From NCBI GenBank assembly GCA_024138025.1, contig JAMXBD010000693.1, positions 558,001-622,000 of the forward strand: DNA of 64,000 nucleotides. Reading direction: 5' to 3'. The notes beneath the pieces are model-generated. The model ran no database searches. It was not told the origin of the DNA and saw only the letters and a list, made by a program, of their open reading frames with translations. The translations under genes and the position numbers were made by a program. Below, in pieces: positions 59,294-64,000 of the stretch (within the stretch, counting starts at the first letter, position 1; every line of letters begins with the position of its first letter). The DNA comes from Combretum micranthum. Lineage: Eukaryota; Streptophyta; Magnoliopsida; Myrtales; Combretaceae.

Positions 59294-60650
59294 GCGATAA
59301 GGGTTATTTACTCCATGAATTTAGGTCTAAATTATGTTTAATTTTTGCTTGAATGTGCTTACAATTTAGGCATCTAGTACTTAATCTTCAAATATGATCA
59401 TTTCATGTGACTAAGGATGAAATGTCAAAACTTGAATGAAGATAGATCATTTAGAGTTGAAAAAGGCTCATCACGGTGACCATCATGCCCATAACACTTT
59501 AGTTAATCTTCTCGGGTGCATAATTGAGAAGGCATTGTGGCCATGATCAAGGAGAAAATTAGGCATGGTAGAGATCAAAGACCCTATCTTGGCCATGATT
59601 TGACATAGAGCCTATTACACAACATGACATCTCAAGCATTGTTTTATGTGTGGATTTGAGACAGAAACAATCAAGGGTCATATTATGGCCATAACCAACA
59701 GGGGTATAGGTACATTTGAAATGTGAAAGGCGTTAACGCAACCATGATAAGCTACTTAGAAATTGTATAAGGGAGATCATTGACAGCATTGTAGACGTGA
59801 TCTACATTAGATATGCAATTTTATGTTGATAACGGACCAAGTCTCAACCGTGGTGAAGGTTATGACTTGCATAAATTTCCATGCCAGATGTAATTTAACC
59901 AATTTTTAAAAAGGGATGAAGGCCAATCGCGATGATGATACACCAATTGGACTTGTCTAGTCGCCTAGGGCATATAAATAGGAGATCTAAACATTACAAA
60001 GAGGGGAATCATTGTTGAAAATGCTGAAGTAGTGCAATTAGGATTCTTCGTAATGTTGTGCCTATTCATAGTGTTCATTTGTGTTGCATCAATCTGTAAG
60101 CAAACTCCTTAGCAATTCTCAGGATGGAAGGAAGAGAAGACATTTTATGTATCATGTATCAAGATAACTTAGACATTTGCAACAAAGAAAGGATTTTATT
60201 TATGAGTCTTGTCTATTTTCTTTTACTTATTGTTGTGTTGTTGTACCACTGATGCATGAGTAGTGTTATTTAGGCTTGCAATACCATGAATTGGCATAAT
60301 AAAGGAATAATCACTACTAGTTTTCTTAACTTCAATAGTTGGTATTCTTGAATTGTAAACTTGTGTAATACATAATATAGTTTTATGTTAGATTTCTTTT
60401 GGATAGATTAAGAAATTATCCCGTTGAATAGATCTAAGCTACCGAAAGGGATTGCTCATAATTCTAGAGATAGAATTGTGCAATCCTAATATAACTTTAG
60501 TATGAGATTCATGAACTCAATGTGATCATAATCTACTATTAATTCGAAAAACATTCTAGTGGATAAGGTTAGAATTAGATGCTAGTGATCCTGAGAAGGA
60601 CATTAATATAGCTGTTGAATTTCGTAGTTAAGAAAATAAGCAATGTTAAT
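59294..60650 (+). mobile_element. Probable degenerate LTR with TATA box
   Basis: Its organisation resembles LTRs of the TGATAAGTG type: a start near GCGATAAGGGTTATTTAC, repeated GGCCATGAT / GACCATCATGCC phrases at 59470-59950, then GGGCATATAAATAGGAG (TATAAATA 59973-59980). Neither end nor target duplication was confirmed. No coding similarity. Confidence 0.35.
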
Positions 60651-60855
60651 TTTATATTTTTAATGTGCATGTTAATCTCATTAGTGAAGCAAGTTCTAAG
60701 TTGTTGTTGTAATCTGCATTAGTTTAAGTAATTTGGTATTTGTAATCATTAGTTATAATTTATAGAACTTTAGTGGTGAAGTTAATAACTTAGTGATATT
60801 ATTGTAAAGACCCGATATGCTCAATTCTCAAATTAAGCACACCAAGTCCCCAACC

Positions 60856-60881
60856 ACGTATAACTCTTACGAATTATACGT
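60856..60881. promoter_or_regulatory. Covarying hairpin near the LTR tip, copy 2
   Basis: ACGTATAA-N10-TTATACGT: perfect 8-bp arms, 53 bp from the LTR edge. Against copy 1, pair 1 changes G-C to A-T and pair 3 A-T to G-C, with both strands of the stem changing together. Confidence 0.65.
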
Positions 60882-61784
60882 AAGGTTGTCTTAAAAGAAG
60901 GTGTTTATGTTGAACATTGCTATTTGATTTTAGATTGCGAAATCATTCAATTAGATTTTGACAACAACTGAATTTAGCAGCGGAAAAATAAACTTTAATA
61001 AAAACGTTTCTACATAAATGCATTTCAAACTTCTACTATTAAAAGTGGAAAAACTTTCGCTTTGATAAATATTTACAAAAGCTTATTTACAAAAAATATG
61101 GGCACTAACAAGCCCTTAAATGAAAATACAAATTTATAATTAAATCCAGGCTTTATAGAACAAAACAAAGAAGAAACAAAATACAAATATATCTCCGTCC
61201 TATTACATTTCACTCATCTCTTAAATCTTCAAATTTACCCGATGTCCGAGATAAACATCATCACATCAATAACAACAACAATAACTCATCATCATCAACT
61301 TCATCGACATCATCTTATCAACAACAATACCTGTAGAAAGAATAACAACAACAAGGATGAGCCGAAGCCCAGTATACAGTAACAAAATCACACACAAAGT
61401 GGCATGCAAGCTTAAGTAAATGCAATGCATCAATCCATAAGTTATTATCTTTCATTAAAATAAACAAATCAACAATAGAGCACTCACACTCCGGAACAAG
61501 CCAATGGGAATCTGGGAGTCTTGAGTAACAGCAGCTGTTCAGGGGGTTGACATAGATAGACCGGATATCTATATCTCCTATATATAACAGATAAAAAATA
61601 TTAATAGCATCATCTAGGGTTCACACTCCTTTATACACTCCACTTCTCCCAGTCTATAACATCAATTAGTTCAACGGTCCCATACCCGTGAACTAAAACA
61701 TATTATTTTCTCCCGAGCCTAAGTAGAGAATATACCGATACAGTTAACCCTATTAGCTACTCACTTAGCCAATAAAAGAAACCA

Positions 61785-61882
61785 CCATTGCATCATGGTG
61801 AACCATTGCATCATGGATTTGAGTCATTGCATCATGACAAAATTGGGCTAAGTGCCTAAACTACCATGCCATTGCATCATGA
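61785..61882. repeat. Interspersed CCATTGCATCATGG repeats
   Basis: Four copies of CATTGCATCATG (CACCATTGCATCATGGTGAA, AACCATTGCATCATGGATTT, GTCATTGCATCATGACA, GCCATTGCATCATGATAAGG). Flanking bases pair in several units (CACCAT...ATGGTG; GTCAT...ATGAC), so each can form a hairpin. Confidence 0.8.
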
Positions 61883-63000
61883 TAAGGTTATCGCTCCCCA
61901 GTTCTGGATTCAACGACTTAAAGCACAACCAACACTCATCAATTATTAAGTCGAGTTTAAGTTCTTAATCCATATTAAACGCCTATCCTAACATCCAACA
62001 CACAAGTTACTGTGTACCTTGAATATGAAATCCAAACATAGCCTCGGAAGGAAATTTCAGAAGATAATCCAAAAGATAAATCAGATATCCACTTCTGTTC
62101 AGGAAAGAACTCGTATAAGAAACTAAACTAAACTAATCATCTACTTCATCAAAATCATATAAGAACTTAAGCTATTTATCAATTCATCTCAAACTCATTT
62201 TATTAAACCCTATTTGATCAAACACTAAATAGGAACCCCACTATGGCTGCGAAGATCGCCCCGCCAAAATATGGACAGTTCTTCTTTGTCTGTCAAAGAA
62301 TTTCTTTTCTCTTTATTTATAGTGTTTTATTAAAAAAGCACTAACAAAGAATTCATAAACTAAAAACATTCATTTTCCAAGTAAACACACATTTGAAACA
62401 ACATATTCCCCATATTATTCAAAGATCATCCTAATTCATTCATCTAAGCTAATTAATAGCTATTAACCCATTTTAGCTTAACATTAGCCAAATTGATTAA
62501 AATTAGCCATTTGATTCATTTACTAAGTCAAGTTGATTAAATTAAACAATCTAATTCATTTTAGCTTAATAAAGTTCAATAAGCCAAGTTGGACTTAGAT
62601 TAATTACTAATTCATTATATATCTAAGATCTAGTCACTTTTTCCCAAGTTAGCTTAAACCTATCCAAATTCATCAAAGTTAAACAATCTAATCTATTTTA
62701 GTTCATTCAAGTTCATTTAGTCAAGTTGAACCTAGGTTTGCTAACTAAGTTCATTTTATAACTAGCTTTTAGATTTAATCTAATTATTTGTTAAAGCTAT
62801 AAATCTACTTAACACCATGTTTAATTACATGAATTAATTCACTTAACACATCAAATATCACTTATCTATCTCATTTTAGCTCAAAAAGATCCATTTTCTA
62901 AGCAAAAACGCATTTAACAAACAAAAACAAGTTTTTAATTTTGTTTGAAAAAATACAATGGCTGGAAAGAACTAAAATTAAGCATAAAAAATTTTCTAAT

Positions 63001-63109
63001 TTGTAAAAACTCAAAACATAAAAATTGTAGATCTCTTTTTAATCTTTCCAACGCAACCTGAATCACCTTAATCGGAGGTCGGATGAAAAAGTTATGATTA
63101 AAATACGAA
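63001..63109 (-). repeat. Shared roughly 100-bp LTR module, third copy
   Basis: On the minus strand: AATCATAACTTTTTCATCCG ... AAGGTGATTCAGGTTG ... AGAGATCTACAATTTTTATG. It parallels 24528-24623 segment by segment although the two host LTRs otherwise look unrelated. Confidence 0.6.
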
Positions 63110-63129
63110 ATAGCATTGCGTCAGAAAAA

Positions 63130-63375
63130 ATGTGAGTCACAGCCATGATTTTTGGAAAGCTGTCATAAAATGGTTTTTGAGTTAAGAATCACGACCGTGA
63201 TTTTTGAGTTTCAAAGTTTTTGACCAACCCGAGACTACCAAGGGATGGATCACGACCGTGATTCATGAAAACTTCCCAAAACAGAGCTTTTTCTCTCAAA
63301 ATCACGCCCGTGATTCATGAAATTTGTCCAACCCAAGCTTACCAAGGCTTGAATCACACCCGTGATTCATGGTTT
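63130..63375. repeat. AATCACG(A/C)CCGTGATT palindrome repeats
   Basis: At least four units: AATCACGACCGTGATTTTTG, ATCACGACCGTGATTCATGA, AATCACGCCCGTGATTCATG and AATCACACCCGTGATTCATG, plus a decayed GAGTCACAGCCATGATTTTT. They are spaced about 60 bp apart and each is nearly self-complementary. Confidence 0.85.
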
Positions 63376-64000
63376 CCCTAAGTTACGAATTTTCTTGTTT
63401 TCCAAACTTCATTTTATCAAACTTTTACACATTCTACTTCAATCAAAACTTCATAAAAGCTATATACTATCCATATCAAGTCTAAACAACACTTTTATAC
63501 TAATTTAACTACATCAAGCAACTCCAACTGCTTCAACAAAACTCAACTTCACTATTCATCATCTTCTTCATCACAACTCAACTCCCAACAACATTAATTC
63601 AACATATACATATATAAACAACAATCCCAACTCATTTCATCGTCAATTCATCAATTAGATAAGCAAACAACAAGTAAAACAAATATAACTTGAAATAGAA
63701 AACTTAGCTTTAGAGAAAAAAGGAAGTTGAAGCTTCATCCTCTAGCTCGGTTTTCTCTATCTAGTTCATCTCCTAATCTTGATTTATCCTCTAGTTGGCT
63801 TTGATCTAGAGATTCAAGTCTTGAATTTGGAGAGGGAAAGAAGAAGAAGAAGAAGAGAGGAATGTAAACAAAATGAAAGGGGAGAGAAAAGGCAGCTAAA
63901 AGAAATTAAAGAAAGGGAAAATATATAGTTTAAAATTTGGATATTTTAGAAATAGGGTATAGGTTTAGAACTATCAGATCAATTTCTATAGTTCCAGAAG

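Larger units (their letters stand above)
60803..64000 (-). mobile_element. Long LTR, TGTAAAGACCC family, cut by window end
   Basis: It starts TGTAAAGACCCGATATGC, homologous to TGTAAGGACCCCGCTATTAC at 54151. The next 100 bp and a later block (GCCGAAGCCCAGTATACAGT / GCCAGAGGCCCAGTACACAG) align in the same order. The preceding 5 bp are ATTAT; the matching duplication would be outside the window. The minus-sense orientation is inferred as for its relative. Contains CATCATG repeats (61785-61882), the shared module (63001-63109) and CACGACCGTG palindromes (63130-63375). Confidence 0.75.

Overview
This window looks like nuclear DNA of a flowering plant, most likely a eudicot. It is AT-rich, and every recognisable coding trace belongs to a plant transposable element: two Ty1/copia polyproteins whose primer-binding sites match initiator-Met tRNA, and a plant-type LINE with reverse transcriptase, zinc-binding and C-terminal RNase H domains. 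I found no intact host gene, tRNA, rRNA or CRISPR array. The reading is a gene-poor, repeat-rich (heterochromatin-like) region. All TE coding regions are broken by stops, frameshifts or insertions.

Layout. 1-3779: cut-off end of a very long LTR (minus sense). 3780-10904: degenerate AT-rich DNA with two MITEs and an old dispersed repeat. 10905-14512 and 14965-18471: two very long solo LTRs of one superfamily in opposite orientation. 19850-22180: a small non-autonomous copia-like element (minus) whose two LTRs carry a hairpin-rich tandem array. 22850-26850: second copy of the dispersed repeat, split by a 3.1-kb solo LTR (23350-26442). 28470-58301: one 5'-truncated LINE of about 3 kb, stretched over 30 kb by nested insertions. 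59294-60650: a probable degenerate LTR with a TATA box. 60803-64000: start of another long LTR, running out of the window.

The LINE is split by three insertions, each with a 5-bp target-site duplication: a 5.8-kb solo LTR (29366-35187, CAAAT), a copia element (36311-48779, ACGTG) and a Tnt1-like copia element (49092-57683, ATTGG). The first copia element is interrupted inside pol by a 1.35-kb insert and inside its 3' LTR by a 4.06-kb solo LTR (43757-47819, GGCAT). The Tnt1-like element is interrupted inside its 3' LTR by a 2.8-kb solo LTR (54151-56964, GAATT). The 5.8-kb LTR contains a CACTA-type transposon end.

The points most worth following up are not genes. They are (1) a 27-30-bp tandem array of small hairpins shared by the first copia element and the small non-autonomous element; (2) clusters of GC-rich palindromes inside several otherwise AT-rich LTRs; (3) a hairpin about 55 bp from the tip of two related LTRs with two compensatory base-pair changes; (4) a roughly 100-bp module shared by two different LTRs; and (5) a perfect 13-bp-arm palindrome at the tip of the 3.1-kb LTR. 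All alignments were made by eye, so boundaries given as approximate should be read that way.
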